DNA from: Intestinicryptomonas porci
GTDB lineage: Bacteria > Verrucomicrobiota > Verrucomicrobiia > Opitutales > Intestinicryptomonadaceae
Assembly: GCF_033971905.1 (NCBI RefSeq)
Contig: NZ_JALBUT010000003.1
Coordinates: forward strand, 171,503-235,502
DNA length: 64,000 nucleotides
Direction of reading: 5' to 3'
This document shows, piece after piece, positions 51,873-60,853 of the stretch; within the stretch, counting starts at the first letter, position 1, and each line of letters starts with the position of its first letter. The position numbers and the translations under genes were made by a program. A model generated the notes under the pieces. The model was given only the letters and a program-made list of their open reading frames with translations, did not search any database and was not told the origin of the DNA.

Positions 51873-53234
51873 CTATTTCTTTTTCTTTGGTTTTTGGGTC
51901 AGGAATTTTACCGCAATTTCCGCCTCCTTTTCGGCGTCGGAATTATCCTTTATAAAGATTATGTTTTTCGCGGTTTTCGGGAAATATCCTTTCAGGATTT
52001 TAAATTGCTCTTCGTCTTTGGGAAGAATTATTGCGGGCGTTTTGTTTTCCGCAAAATTTTTGATGTTTTCAATAGGAGAATCTCTGAAATTTTCCAAGTC
52101 TGATTCCGAGAGCTTCCATTCGCGCAGGAATGTTTGCATATGTCCGTCGTTTGCCCACTTCAAAATATCAAGTTCAGGCTTGCAAAGATAGACTTTTTCG
52201 ATTTTTTCGGGGTGTTTTGAGGCGAAGTTTACCGCGTGGAAAGCCCCTGTTCCAAATCCCGCTACGGACGGTTTTTCGGAAACTTTCAGAAGCTCGGGAA
52301 AGTATCTTTCAACATTCTCGAACCATCTGACTGAGTTGGGGTTGCCCCACCAGCCCTCAATGTTTGTGTAAACGACGTGCCAGCCTTTTTTGAGAAGCCC
52401 CAAAATCAGCTGCCTTTCCTCTTCCGTATTTTTGTATTTTGTGGAAACCCAGAGCCATTCTCCGTTTGCGGACGGATTTTGCGGAAGCCAAATGGAAGTG
52501 TCGCTCCATCTGAATTTAAAATCGTAGCGCGCAAAGCCTTCAAAATCGGATTTTTTGCCGCGGAAATATGGGATTTTCGGCGTATTTTTTTTAGCAGTCA
52601 AAAATTTGTATGCAAATTCCGCCATTTTGTATGCTCCCTGTTCATTCGGGTGAATGTCGTCGCAATACCAGTCGGGGTGGTCTTCCAAAAGGGAGTGGAA
52701 GTCTATGATTTTAAGACCCCGCTTTTTTGCGATTTTTCGCACTGTCGGGTTTACGCCTTCCGTAATTACTTTGCGGGTGATGCCGATTGCGTCTTTTTTC
52801 ACCCATGCGCTTGTAGCCAAAATGAAAGTTTGCTTTTTGTTCGGATTAGACACTTCGTCAAGATAAGCTTCGTAATCGGATTGGAAAATTTCGGGGGACT
52901 TCCAGTTTACGCCTTTGGAGTCGTTTGTGCCGAGTTTTACTATGATTATGTCGGGGTCGAACTCCTTGATTTTTGGGATTCTGCCGCTTTTCCAGTATGG
53001 GTCGTTGCTGTCTTTTTGAACGCATTTGCCCGTTATGCCGAAGTTGCGCACTTCGTATTTGTCGCCAAGCATATAGCCCAAAATCACGGGGTAGGAATCT
53101 GTGCACGAGTTTTTCAGCCCGAAGCCTTCCGTTATGCTATCGCCAATGCAGGCGATTTTAATTTTTTCCTGCGCAAAAGCGGATACCGCCGCGCAAATTC
53201 CCAATAAAAATGCGGTAATGATTTTTTTCATCAT
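51873..53234 (-). CDS. Secreted GDSL/SGNH esterase fused to an alpha/beta-hydrolase-like domain
   Basis: A 453-residue exported protein (signal MMKKIITAFLLGICAAVSAFA). Residues 25-215 form an SGNH hydrolase: block I IACIGDSITEGFG with Ser33, block III VKLGTNDSKG, and the catalytic Asp-His in YCDDIHPNEQGA. After a linker, residues 225-445 resemble an alpha/beta hydrolase (LKKGWHVVYTNIEGWWG, VAGFGTGAFHAVNFASKHPEKIEKVYL), but the nucleophile elbow reads GFGTG, with no serine at the usual place. It may deacetylate polysaccharides. It has no operon partner and lies near the Tat-exported oxidoreductase gene. Confidence 0.82.
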   Translation of the reverse strand: MMKKIITAFLLGICAAVSAFAQEKIKIACIGDSITEGFGLKNSCTDSYPVILGYMLGDKYEVRNFGITGKCVQKDSNDPYWKSGRIPKIKEFDPDIIIVKLGTNDSKGVNWKSPEIFQSDYEAYLDEVSNPNKKQTFILATSAWVKKDAIGITRKVITEGVNPTVRKIAKKRGLKIIDFHSLLEDHPDWYCDDIHPNEQGAYKMAEFAYKFLTAKKNTPKIPYFRGKKSDFEGFARYDFKFRWSDTSIWLPQNPSANGEWLWVSTKYKNTEEERQLILGLLKKGWHVVYTNIEGWWGNPNSVRWFENVERYFPELLKVSEKPSVAGFGTGAFHAVNFASKHPEKIEKVYLCKPELDILKWANDGHMQTFLREWKLSESDLENFRDSPIENIKNFAENKTPAIILPKDEEQFKILKGYFPKTAKNIIFIKDNSDAEKEAEIAVKFLTQKPKKKK

Positions 53235-53360
53235 ATATAAAATTTTTTTTTCAGCTTACTTCTTAAATTATTTCGCGTCAACAATGTTTATAAAAAAGTT
53301 GACCTTTTGCATTTTTATTTGTAAAAGAATGTTTCATATAATAAATGACATTTCAAATAT

Positions 53361-53366
53361 GGAGGA
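53361..53366 (+). promoter_or_regulatory. Strong Shine-Dalgarno sequence of the MocA-like gene
   Basis: GGAGGA lies four bases before the ATG at 53371. It decides the start over the in-frame ATG at 53359 and over longer frames that run back through the divergent gene's promoter region. Confidence 0.7.
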
Positions 53367-53370
53367 AATC

Positions 53371-54738
53371 ATGAATATATCACGCAGAACATTCTTAAAA
53401 ACCGCAGGTGCGGGAGCGGCAGTTTTTTCGATTTTGCCGCGATGGGCGATAGGCAAAGAACCTGCCCCGAATTCTAAAATAAACGTTGCGATAATCGGAT
53501 GCGGAGGCAGGGGAACCGCGTCCGTAAACGAGGCGGGAAATTTCGACAGGGCTAATGTCGTAGCCTTGTGCGATGTGGATTGGGGAAGAGCGGGCGGCTC
53601 TTTCAACAAATTCCCGAATGCACAAAAATTTAAGGACTACCGCGTTATGTTCGACAAAATGGGAAAGGACATTGACGCTGTTTTTGTCTGCACTCCCGAC
53701 CACGCGCACTTCCCCGCCGCCGCATGGGCGATGGCAAACGGAAAGCATGTCTATATAGAAAAGCCGCTTGCACGCACTTTTTGGGAAACGCAGGAATTGA
53801 AGCGCATTGCAAAAAAAACGGGGCTTATCACTCAAATGGGCAACCAGGGGCATGCGGGAGACGGCTGGCGTCAAGTCAAAGAATGGCACGATGCGGGCTT
53901 GCTTGGAGATGTCGAGGAAATCCACCATTGGACAGACCGACCGAACGTGTTTTGGAAGCAGGGCTTGATTGAACGCCCCTCGCAAAACCATAATTCGGGG
54001 AATATCGACTGGAATTTGTGGCTTAACGTTGCGCCCGACCAGCCGTTTTCGCCCGCGATTGCGCCTTTTGCGTGGCGCGGCTATCAGGATTTCGGCACGA
54101 GCTCCTTGGGCGACATGGGTTGCCACTTCATGGACTTGGGCTATTCCGCTTTCGGCTTGGGCTTGCCTTCCAAAATTTACGGCACGCGCACCGAGATGAA
54201 CGATTACGCGTGGCCCGCAAAAGCGCAGGTCGTGTACGAGTTCGCCCCCAACAAATACCATAAAAAGCCGATTAAGCTGTTCTGGTATGACGCAAACGAC
54301 AAGCCCAAAGACTTAAAAAATTTCAAGCAGGACGCAATAGACAGGTGCTCCAACGGAACTGCAATCGTATGCTCCAAGCGCAATGTGTTTTGCGGCAATG
54401 CATACGGCGGCGGAGTTTCGATTTATCCGTTTGAAGAATTCAGGGATTTGAGGAAATCGAACGCTCTTCCCGCCCCGACGATAGAGCGCGTCGGCGGCAA
54501 TCCGCACCACGAGTTTTTGCGCGGTTGTATTTCGGGCAAACAGCCCGGGTCGAACATAGTGGAATTTTCGGCAGATTTCGCCGCGACAGTGCTTTTGGGG
54601 CTTGTTCCGAACTTCGTGCCTGAAAAAGAGCTTAAATTCAATGGCAGGCAAATGAAGTTCACAAATTCAAAAGAAGCCAACAACTTCCTGAAATCGCGCT
54701 ACTCCTACAAAACGGAATTTTTGCCCGAAAAAATCTGA
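53371..54738 (+). CDS. Tat-exported Gfo/Idh/MocA oxidoreductase
   Basis: A 455-residue NAD(P)-dependent sugar dehydrogenase-like protein. The N-terminus is a twin-arginine signal (MNISRRTFLKTAGAGAAVF), so it is folded with cofactor before export. The Rossmann motif INVAIIGCGGRGTASV and the lysine motif HVYIEKPLA (EKP) define the family, and a GFO_IDH_MocA C-terminal domain follows. Related Tat-exported members process glycans in Bacteroidota and Planctomycetota/Verrucomicrobiota. It stands alone and ends at a terminator shared with a convergent gene. Confidence 0.92.
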   Translation: MNISRRTFLKTAGAGAAVFSILPRWAIGKEPAPNSKINVAIIGCGGRGTASVNEAGNFDRANVVALCDVDWGRAGGSFNKFPNAQKFKDYRVMFDKMGKDIDAVFVCTPDHAHFPAAAWAMANGKHVYIEKPLARTFWETQELKRIAKKTGLITQMGNQGHAGDGWRQVKEWHDAGLLGDVEEIHHWTDRPNVFWKQGLIERPSQNHNSGNIDWNLWLNVAPDQPFSPAIAPFAWRGYQDFGTSSLGDMGCHFMDLGYSAFGLGLPSKIYGTRTEMNDYAWPAKAQVVYEFAPNKYHKKPIKLFWYDANDKPKDLKNFKQDAIDRCSNGTAIVCSKRNVFCGNAYGGGVSIYPFEEFRDLRKSNALPAPTIERVGGNPHHEFLRGCISGKQPGSNIVEFSADFAATVLLGLVPNFVPEKELKFNGRQMKFTNSKEANNFLKSRYSYKTEFLPEKI

Positions 54739-54754
54739 TTTTTTAAACGCCTTG

Positions 54755-54785
54755 AAAGCTCCGATTTAAATCGGGGCTTTTTTAT
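54755..54785. terminator. Intrinsic terminator of the MocA-like gene
   Basis: An AAAGCTCCGATTT / AAATCGGGGCTTT stem (one G-T pair) is followed by T. It overlaps the last codons of the convergent phosphatase gene. Confidence 0.85.
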
Positions 54786-56338
54786 TTGAAAACCGCGGCA
54801 AGTGCCGTGATGTCGTCGGTTTGAGGCAGGTCTTCCTCGAAATCCGTGGCGTTTGATATTGCGGAGTTCACGAGGTTTTTGGCGGAAGTGTCGGATTGGG
54901 CGTTTAGAATGCTTAGAAGTCGGTTTAGCCCGAGCAACTCCCCGTTTTTGTTGGCGGCTTCCGTAATTCCGTCGGTGTACAAAAACAAAATGTCGCCGCT
55001 TCGGACTTTCAGTTTTTGCGTTTCAAACTTTGCGTCGGCAAAGACTCCCAAGATTGTGTTCGGCTTTACTTCGAGTGCTTTAAAGGGGGTATTTTCCGAT
55101 TTTATGATTGGCGGATTATGCCCGCAGTTCACAAAGTTTAATTCGCTTTTTTCGGCGTCGAAAACCGCCAGAAAGAAAGTCACGAAAGTGCAGGATTCGT
55201 TGTTTTCCGCTATGCTTTGGTTTAGAAAATTAACCGTGTCTGAAATCCCTGCGCCGTTTCGCAGGGCGGCGCGCACGAGGGTTGTAATCCGCGCCATAAA
55301 AAGGGCGGCTGGGACGCCTTTGCCTGATACGTCGCCTATCGCGAATGCGGTTTTTCCGCCGTCCAATTTTTCGATGCAGAATAAGTCCCCGCCGGCTTCC
55401 CTTGCGCTTTGCATGTTTGCGGATATTTCTATGTTTTCAGCCTTAAAATCATTTTTTGGCAGGAATGTCTGCTGGATTTGCCCCGCAATTTTAAGCTCCG
55501 TTTCTGCGCGGTTTCGGGCTTGTGTTTCAAGTTCCAAGTTTTCGATGTATTCGTAAAGCTTGGAGCGCATGGCGTCGATGTTTCCCGCAAGCGTTTTTAC
55601 TTCAACGGAGCGGACTTCGCTTTCGGGGAGCGTGTCAGAGAGCTTCAATCCCTTATCGAAATTTGATTCGGTGAGCTTTTGTGTGAAAGAGGATAGCCTT
55701 CGCATCGGCCTTGAAAATTTTCTCGCCACGCTTGCCGCGGCAATTAGTGCCAAAAAAGAGCCGAGGCTTAGCAGTATGAAAAAATTTAATAGAGAGTTAA
55801 AAATAATCGGGCGAATGCTTGCGGTTTCAAGTTCCGCGACGCCGATAAAAAAAGCTCCGTCGTCGCTTTCCATTGGAATGATTGCGGTTCGCGCCATAAA
55901 GTCGAAAGTGTCGTCTTTGATTTGCGCGACAGTCGGGTTTCGGGTTTCAAACGCCGATAAAATGCGGGGATTGGGATTTTCCATTTCCGCGTTCGGAGGG
56001 AATATTTCATCGATTAGATAGCGGATTTTGCCGTCGGAATTTTTGTAGATTGCGTAAAGGGAAGTCAGCGAAGAGCTGTTTTTAAGGCGGGATATTTTTT
56101 GGCGGATTTCGCCTAATTCCGCCATATTCGGGGTTTCGCTTTCAACCCTCTTTTGAAATCCGTCCGGCATTATTTCGGCAAGGCTTTCCGCCGCCGATTT
56201 AAGCCGCTCGTCAACCGAATTTCTGACGGACTTTATGTTTGAGTAAAAGCCGTAGGGCAGGAATACCGCCGACATTATCAGCACAATCAGCACCATTGCC
56301 AAAAAAAGGCTTGTGCGTATGGAAGTAAGTTTCCTCAT
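54782..56338 (-). CDS. Membrane-bound RsbU/SpoIIE-type PP2C serine phosphatase
   Basis: A 518-residue sensor phosphatase. Transmembrane helix 1 (about 11-31) and helix 2 (about 183-203) enclose a periplasmic sensor region. A HAMP domain (about 205-255) and a short coiled linker (ETQARNRAETELKIAGQIQQTFLP) follow. The C-terminal PP2C domain (about 290-518) has GGDLFCIE, FAIGDVSGKGVPAALFMA, VNCGHNPP, LYTDGITEA and TDDITALAAVF. Such proteins usually dephosphorylate an anti-sigma antagonist; no partner (RsbW/RsbV type) is nearby. It reads convergently to the MocA gene. Confidence 0.92.
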   Translation of the reverse strand: MRKLTSIRTSLFLAMVLIVLIMSAVFLPYGFYSNIKSVRNSVDERLKSAAESLAEIMPDGFQKRVESETPNMAELGEIRQKISRLKNSSSLTSLYAIYKNSDGKIRYLIDEIFPPNAEMENPNPRILSAFETRNPTVAQIKDDTFDFMARTAIIPMESDDGAFFIGVAELETASIRPIIFNSLLNFFILLSLGSFLALIAAASVARKFSRPMRRLSSFTQKLTESNFDKGLKLSDTLPESEVRSVEVKTLAGNIDAMRSKLYEYIENLELETQARNRAETELKIAGQIQQTFLPKNDFKAENIEISANMQSAREAGGDLFCIEKLDGGKTAFAIGDVSGKGVPAALFMARITTLVRAALRNGAGISDTVNFLNQSIAENNESCTFVTFFLAVFDAEKSELNFVNCGHNPPIIKSENTPFKALEVKPNTILGVFADAKFETQKLKVRSGDILFLYTDGITEAANKNGELLGLNRLLSILNAQSDTSAKNLVNSAISNATDFEEDLPQTDDITALAAVFK

Positions 56339-56345
56339 ATAAATT

Positions 56346-56378
56346 AAAAATCCGCAGGAATTTTACCTGCGGATTTTT
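56346..56378 (-). terminator. Intrinsic terminator of the ABC importer operon
   Basis: A TCCGCAGG / CCTGCGGA stem (extended by A-T pairs) with A on the left gives a T tract on the minus strand. It lies between the permease stop at 56391 and the phosphatase start. Confidence 0.88.
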
Positions 56379-56390
56379 CAATGGCAAGGC

Positions 56391-57176
56391 TTATTTGGCG
56401 TCCAAGCCCCATCGTTTTCTAAGCATGTTCTCCCACGGCGAGAATAAAATTTTGTCAACCAGAAGTCCGATGGCGACAATCACAATCATGATGCCGATGA
56501 CTTGCGCGATGTCATTGTTATCGTTGCCGTAGTTTAGCTGAAGCCCCAAGCCGTTCGCCTTGCTCACAGGGAGGGCTACGACGATTTCAGCCGCCATCAA
56601 ACTGCGCCACGCAAAGGCCCAGCCCTGCTTCATTCCTCCCACAATGCTTGGAAATGCGGCGGGCATTATGACATAAATCCATGTATGAAGCCCTTTCGAG
56701 CCCATTGTGCGGGCGGCACGGATATAGATTGGCGATATGTTCATTACACCGTGCTGGGTGCTCAAAAGAAGCGACCACACAGAGCCCATCAGCACAACGA
56801 ACACCATTGCGGCGTTGTTTGCGCCAAACCATAAAATAGCGGGAATTGCCCAGCATACGCTCGGCAAGGCTTGAAGACCGAGCGCGAGCAGTCCGAGGGT
56901 GTCGCGGAAAATTCTTACGCGGGCGCAAAGCACTCCGAGCGGAATGCCGAAAACAAGCCCCATCGCATATCCCGAAAACATTCGCATTAAAGTCCCCTTT
57001 ATTGCCGAAACCAAAACTCCGCTTAAAAGAGAATCTTCGATGTATTCAAAGACGCTGAATGGAGAGGGAAGTTTCGTGCGGTTATCGACCAAGTGGAACG
57101 CAAGCTGCCACAAGGCGATTATTGCGCAAAAGCCGAGCGCGGACAATAAAATTCTAAAAAGCATCTTTTTCATCAT
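56391..57176 (-). CDS. ABC transporter permease, SsuC/TauC/NrtB type
   Basis: A 261-residue inner-membrane permease with about six helices. The ATPase-docking EAA loop is ARTMGSKGLHTWIYVIMPAAFPSIVGGMKQGWAFAWR, close to the permeases of the aliphatic sulfonate, taurine and nitrate group. It overlaps the ATPase gene by four bases (ATGA) and is the last gene of a binding-protein/ATPase/permease operon. The substrate cannot be told from this subunit. Confidence 0.92.
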   Translation of the reverse strand: MMKKMLFRILLSALGFCAIIALWQLAFHLVDNRTKLPSPFSVFEYIEDSLLSGVLVSAIKGTLMRMFSGYAMGLVFGIPLGVLCARVRIFRDTLGLLALGLQALPSVCWAIPAILWFGANNAAMVFVVLMGSVWSLLLSTQHGVMNISPIYIRAARTMGSKGLHTWIYVIMPAAFPSIVGGMKQGWAFAWRSLMAAEIVVALPVSKANGLGLQLNYGNDNNDIAQVIGIMIVIVAIGLLVDKILFSPWENMLRKRWGLDAK

Positions 57177-58006
57177 TCTGCCACTCCTTTCGCGTCGAGG
57201 TGCTGTTTTAGCGCGGCGGTTATGACGGAAGAAACTTCCGAAAGGTTTGAGTTGTTTATGTCGCGCAAGCGCGGGAGGTCTATTTTAAACTCTTCTTGTA
57301 TTTTGCCTGGGTTTGGAGAAAACAGTAGAACCCTGTCGCCAAGGCAAACGGCTTCGCGGATGTTGTGGGTGACGAAGACGATTGTTTTTTTACGCTGCTG
57401 CCAGATTTTTTGCAGGTCGCGGTAGAGGTTTTCCCGCGTGAGGGCGTCGAGCGCGCCGAAAGGCTCGTCCATAAGCAGCACATTCGGGTTGGGGGCGAGG
57501 CTTCTTGCAAGAGCCACGCGCTGGCGCATTCCCCCCGAAAGCTCGTGGATTGCGGAGTGGGTGAAGCGTTCAAGCCCCACTAAATAAATGTAGTATTTCG
57601 CGACTTCCCTGCGCTCCGCATCGTTTAGGTTGGGCTTTAATTTAAGCCCGAACATTACGTTGCCAAGCACGTCCAGCCACGGGAATAGGGCGTGCTCCTG
57701 GAACATCATCATTCTGTCTCTCCCGGGGGCATAGACGGGATTGCCGTTTGTGTAAATTACACCGCTTGTGGGGGAATCCAAGCCCGCTATAAGGTTTAGA
57801 AGGGTGCTTTTCCCGCATCCGCTCGGGCCTACGAGGCATACGAATTCCCCTTCTTCGATATGCAGGTTTATGTCGTCGAGAACCGTGAATTTCTTGCCGT
57901 CTCTCGTGAATTCTTTGCTCACTTTTTCAATGACAAGCTTTGATGGCGGCACGATTTTTAATTCGGCGGCGACTTTTGCGTGTGGAGTGCTTAAATTTGC
58001 TTGCAT
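57173..58006 (-). CDS. ABC transporter ATPase, SsuB/TauB/NrtD type
   Basis: A 277-residue ATP-binding subunit. Walker A GPSGCGKST (60-68), Q-loop MMFQEHALFPW, signature LSGGMRQRVALARSL (156-170) and Walker B VLLMDEPFGALD (176-187) with the switch His in VTHNIREAV are intact. The closest group is the nitrate/sulfonate/taurine importers. It lies four bases after the binding-protein gene and overlaps the permease by four. Confidence 0.95.
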   Translation of the reverse strand: MQANLSTPHAKVAAELKIVPPSKLVIEKVSKEFTRDGKKFTVLDDINLHIEEGEFVCLVGPSGCGKSTLLNLIAGLDSPTSGVIYTNGNPVYAPGRDRMMMFQEHALFPWLDVLGNVMFGLKLKPNLNDAERREVAKYYIYLVGLERFTHSAIHELSGGMRQRVALARSLAPNPNVLLMDEPFGALDALTRENLYRDLQKIWQQRKKTIVFVTHNIREAVCLGDRVLLFSPNPGKIQEEFKIDLPRLRDINNSNLSEVSSVITAALKQHLDAKGVAE

Positions 58007-58010
58007 CGTT

Positions 58011-58982
58011 TTAGAATTTGAAAAACAGCGGGCTTATGTCGATTTTTTTATCTATAAATCCGCACGAAAAGGAGTCATCGACAAATTTTTCCATTCCATG
58101 CCGGTTAATTTCCGAAGTATATTTCATGCGCCTCCATGCGTTTGCAATCAGCTCTTGCGGAAAGTCCGCTCCGGATATGTTTTTTATGCCTTTTCGCACA
58201 AGCTCCTGCGCTTCTTTGGGATTTTCGTTTATCCATTTTGTGAGGTCTTTGTGCGCTTGAAGCAGGGCTTTTGCAATTTCGGGTTTTTCGTTCAAAAATT
58301 CCGTGCGCGCGGCGAGCACTGTTGTTACGGCGTCTTTTTCAAAGAAGAACATTTTTGCGCCCGCTTCCGTTTCAAGGCGCGAAACCCAGGGTTCGACCGT
58401 CCATGCGGCGTCCATTTCCCCGCGCTTGAAAATCGGAAGCTGCTGGGGATTTTTCGTGGGCAGAATTTCAACGTCTCCGCCCGCGCCTTCATTTATTTTG
58501 AGCCCGTTTGCGATGAGCCATGCGCGGCAAGCCACGTCCTGCGTGTTTGCCACTTGCGGAGTTCCGATGATTTTCCCCTTGAAGTCCTTGGGCGACTTTA
58601 TGCCGAGTTTGGGATTTACCAAAAGCCCCGCGCCGCCGTCTGCCGCCCCCGCCAAAACGCGCACGCTTTTGCCGTCGGACTTTATAAATCCGTTGATTGC
58701 GGGGTTGGGGCCGATGTAGGTCATGTCCAAATCTCCGCCGAAAATGCTGTTAATCGCGCTCGGACCGGCGTTGAATGAAATCCATTCTATCTTGCAGTCT
58801 TCGGGCAGGTATTTCTCAAACCATCCCCTGCCTTCTCTTGAAAGCTGGTATGCGATTACGCCCTGTGCGTGCGTGACATTTGGGAACATGCCCACGTTTA
58901 CGGTTTTTGCGCTCTTTTTTCCGCATGCGCAAAGGAAAAGAACAAGAATTGGGAAAAGTCCGAATAATAATGTCTTTTTCAT
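58011..58982 (-). CDS. ABC transporter substrate-binding lipoprotein, SsuA/TauA-like
   Basis: A 323-residue lipoprotein (signal and lipobox LFLCACGKK). The NMT1/SBP_bac fold of the sulfonate/nitrate/taurine group is recognised from VNVGMFPNVTHAQGVIAYQL, FNAGPSAINSIFGGDLDMTYIGPNPAI and RGEMDAAWTVEPWVSRLE. No desulfonation enzyme (SsuD, TauD) is present, so the substrate may be another small organic anion or thiamine-precursor-like molecule. It is the first gene of a three-gene importer operon. Confidence 0.9.
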   Translation of the reverse strand: MKKTLLFGLFPILVLFLCACGKKSAKTVNVGMFPNVTHAQGVIAYQLSREGRGWFEKYLPEDCKIEWISFNAGPSAINSIFGGDLDMTYIGPNPAINGFIKSDGKSVRVLAGAADGGAGLLVNPKLGIKSPKDFKGKIIGTPQVANTQDVACRAWLIANGLKINEGAGGDVEILPTKNPQQLPIFKRGEMDAAWTVEPWVSRLETEAGAKMFFFEKDAVTTVLAARTEFLNEKPEIAKALLQAHKDLTKWINENPKEAQELVRKGIKNISGADFPQELIANAWRRMKYTSEINRHGMEKFVDDSFSCGFIDKKIDISPLFFKF

Positions 58983-59107
58983 AAAAATTATTTTTTAATT
59001 CGACACTTATTAAGAAAGTCTTTTAATTTTTTTACAACATAAATTTTATGCGCGGCAGCTTGCTGTCGATAAAAGCAATAATCGAAAAATTTTAACTTGC
59101 AATAAAC

Positions 59108-60787
59108 ATGAAACGAAAATCCATTGCCGCCGCCGCGTTTTTTTGCGCGGCATGCTCTTTGTTCGCGCAAGACGCTTCTCCCATAACAATTCCCATTGAT
59201 CCGAGCCAAATAAGCATAGTGCCATCTTCGCCGCAAAATTCTCCTGCCGAAGATCCCGCTCTGCGCAAGCTCGCAATCGCGGAAGCTTTGAAAGAGGCGC
59301 AGGCTGATTTTAAAAGCGGGCAGTATTTGAAATCAGCAAACATAATCGCGCAGACTTTTTCGGTTCTGCAAGACAGGGACGATTTTGAAAGCTTTTTAAA
59401 GAGCGTGGACTTGCCGATGCTCTCAAAGCTCGACATGGAGCTTGTCTTGACAAAAGACGTCCCGCCCGAAACTTCAACTTCCATAAAAAAGATAATGGAA
59501 GTGGAGCTTGGCGCGGCGGTCAGCGAGGCGATGAGGCTTTCCGCTTCCGACATCAAGGGCGCGTATGAGAAGTTGCGCGGCGCGTTTGAGGCGTCTGTTG
59601 CGATAGGCGAGGAAAAGCTTTCGGCGTTTTTGGGAGCAATAGACTATGTCGTCTTGAAGGAAGGGCTTGGCGGAGTCGAAAAATCGGAGGAAAAGGCGGG
59701 GGAAATTTTAAGGCGCACAAAGGAAATTTCAAAAAATGCCGAAAAAATGGCGCGGCTTGCAATCGCAAACATTTACCACTATGCAACGTTTTCGCAAAAT
59801 GCGGTAAACGAAGAGTTGAAGGCTCTCGCTTCGCGTAATGAAAAGGCAAAGGAAATATTAAATCCGCTTGCGGATATTGAATCGGAAAGCTCTGACGACA
59901 ACGTTTCCCATGCCTATACGCTTCTTGCTGACATTGCCCTAAGCCCCGATGCGGAGCCTTTTGTTTCGGATTTTTCAAAAATTTCTCCCGAAAACCAAAA
60001 GCTCGCGCTTTCCTATTACGACAAGGCGATGAAGGCGTCTCCCGAAGCTTTTGTGCTTGAGGGAACTGCGCCGATAAAATTTGTTTCGCTTCTTTTAAAC
60101 GGTTGCGACGGTGTTAAAAATCCTGAAAGGGCCGTGGGGATTTTAAATTCAACGAAAGAGGAGCTAAGAAGCCAAATTCTGCCCCGATACAACCGCGTGA
60201 TTTTGTTCGCGCTTTATTCCGACAATCCCGAAACTGCCGCCAAGGCGAAAGAAATCAAGGACGAATACAACAAGCTTTTCCCAAAAGAAGCGCGCACTTC
60301 GGGTTTCATTGAAAACGACGCAAGCTTTGCCTACAATCTCGGAATCGGATTGAAGCAGGATGCTGAAAAGTCTTGGCAATGGGCTGTCAAAGGCGCGCGC
60401 GAAGGCAATTTTTACGCCTTGTGGGACAAAATTTACGCCAACGCTCCCGACTTTGAAAAGGCAAAGGAGGATTTCAAAAAATTGCCCGAAGACTTGCAAA
60501 ACGACAAGGCTCTTTCGGCTGTTCGGGGACTCGTTGCCCTATCCGAAAATAAAATCGAAGACGCAGCAAATCTTGTGTATGCTTCTATAAAAGAACCTGA
60601 GAGCATTCTTCCTGTAGTCAACAGAGACTTGAAAATGATTAAGGATTTGATTGAAAAATACAAGTCTTTGCCAAACTTAAAGCGCGACGTTTTGGAGGCG
60701 ATAGACAGCGTATCAAAAGCCGCGGAAAAAGCGAAAACGGACGCTTCGTCGGAATACTCTCCCGCTGAAAGCGCGGCGGGAAAGTAA
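59108..60787 (+). CDS. Secreted helical-repeat protein of unknown function
   Basis: A 559-residue exported protein (signal MKRKSIAAAAFFCAACSLFA). The mature part is almost entirely helical, with repeats resembling TPR/Sel1 units, for example NLGIGLKQDAEKSWQWAVKGAREGNF and YYDKAMKASPEAF. The tail is low-complexity (Ala/Ser/Glu/Lys). Such proteins act as periplasmic scaffolds, but no partner is indicated. It is divergent from the ABC binding protein by 125 bases. No ribosome site is evident. Confidence 0.75.
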   Translation: MKRKSIAAAAFFCAACSLFAQDASPITIPIDPSQISIVPSSPQNSPAEDPALRKLAIAEALKEAQADFKSGQYLKSANIIAQTFSVLQDRDDFESFLKSVDLPMLSKLDMELVLTKDVPPETSTSIKKIMEVELGAAVSEAMRLSASDIKGAYEKLRGAFEASVAIGEEKLSAFLGAIDYVVLKEGLGGVEKSEEKAGEILRRTKEISKNAEKMARLAIANIYHYATFSQNAVNEELKALASRNEKAKEILNPLADIESESSDDNVSHAYTLLADIALSPDAEPFVSDFSKISPENQKLALSYYDKAMKASPEAFVLEGTAPIKFVSLLLNGCDGVKNPERAVGILNSTKEELRSQILPRYNRVILFALYSDNPETAAKAKEIKDEYNKLFPKEARTSGFIENDASFAYNLGIGLKQDAEKSWQWAVKGAREGNFYALWDKIYANAPDFEKAKEDFKKLPEDLQNDKALSAVRGLVALSENKIEDAANLVYASIKEPESILPVVNRDLKMIKDLIEKYKSLPNLKRDVLEAIDSVSKAAEKAKTDASSEYSPAESAAGK

Positions 60788-60853
60788 AGCGTTTTCGGGA
60801 ATTTTATTTGGTTGCAAAGATTGCTTCTTCGCCGACAATAAGAAATTAAAAAT

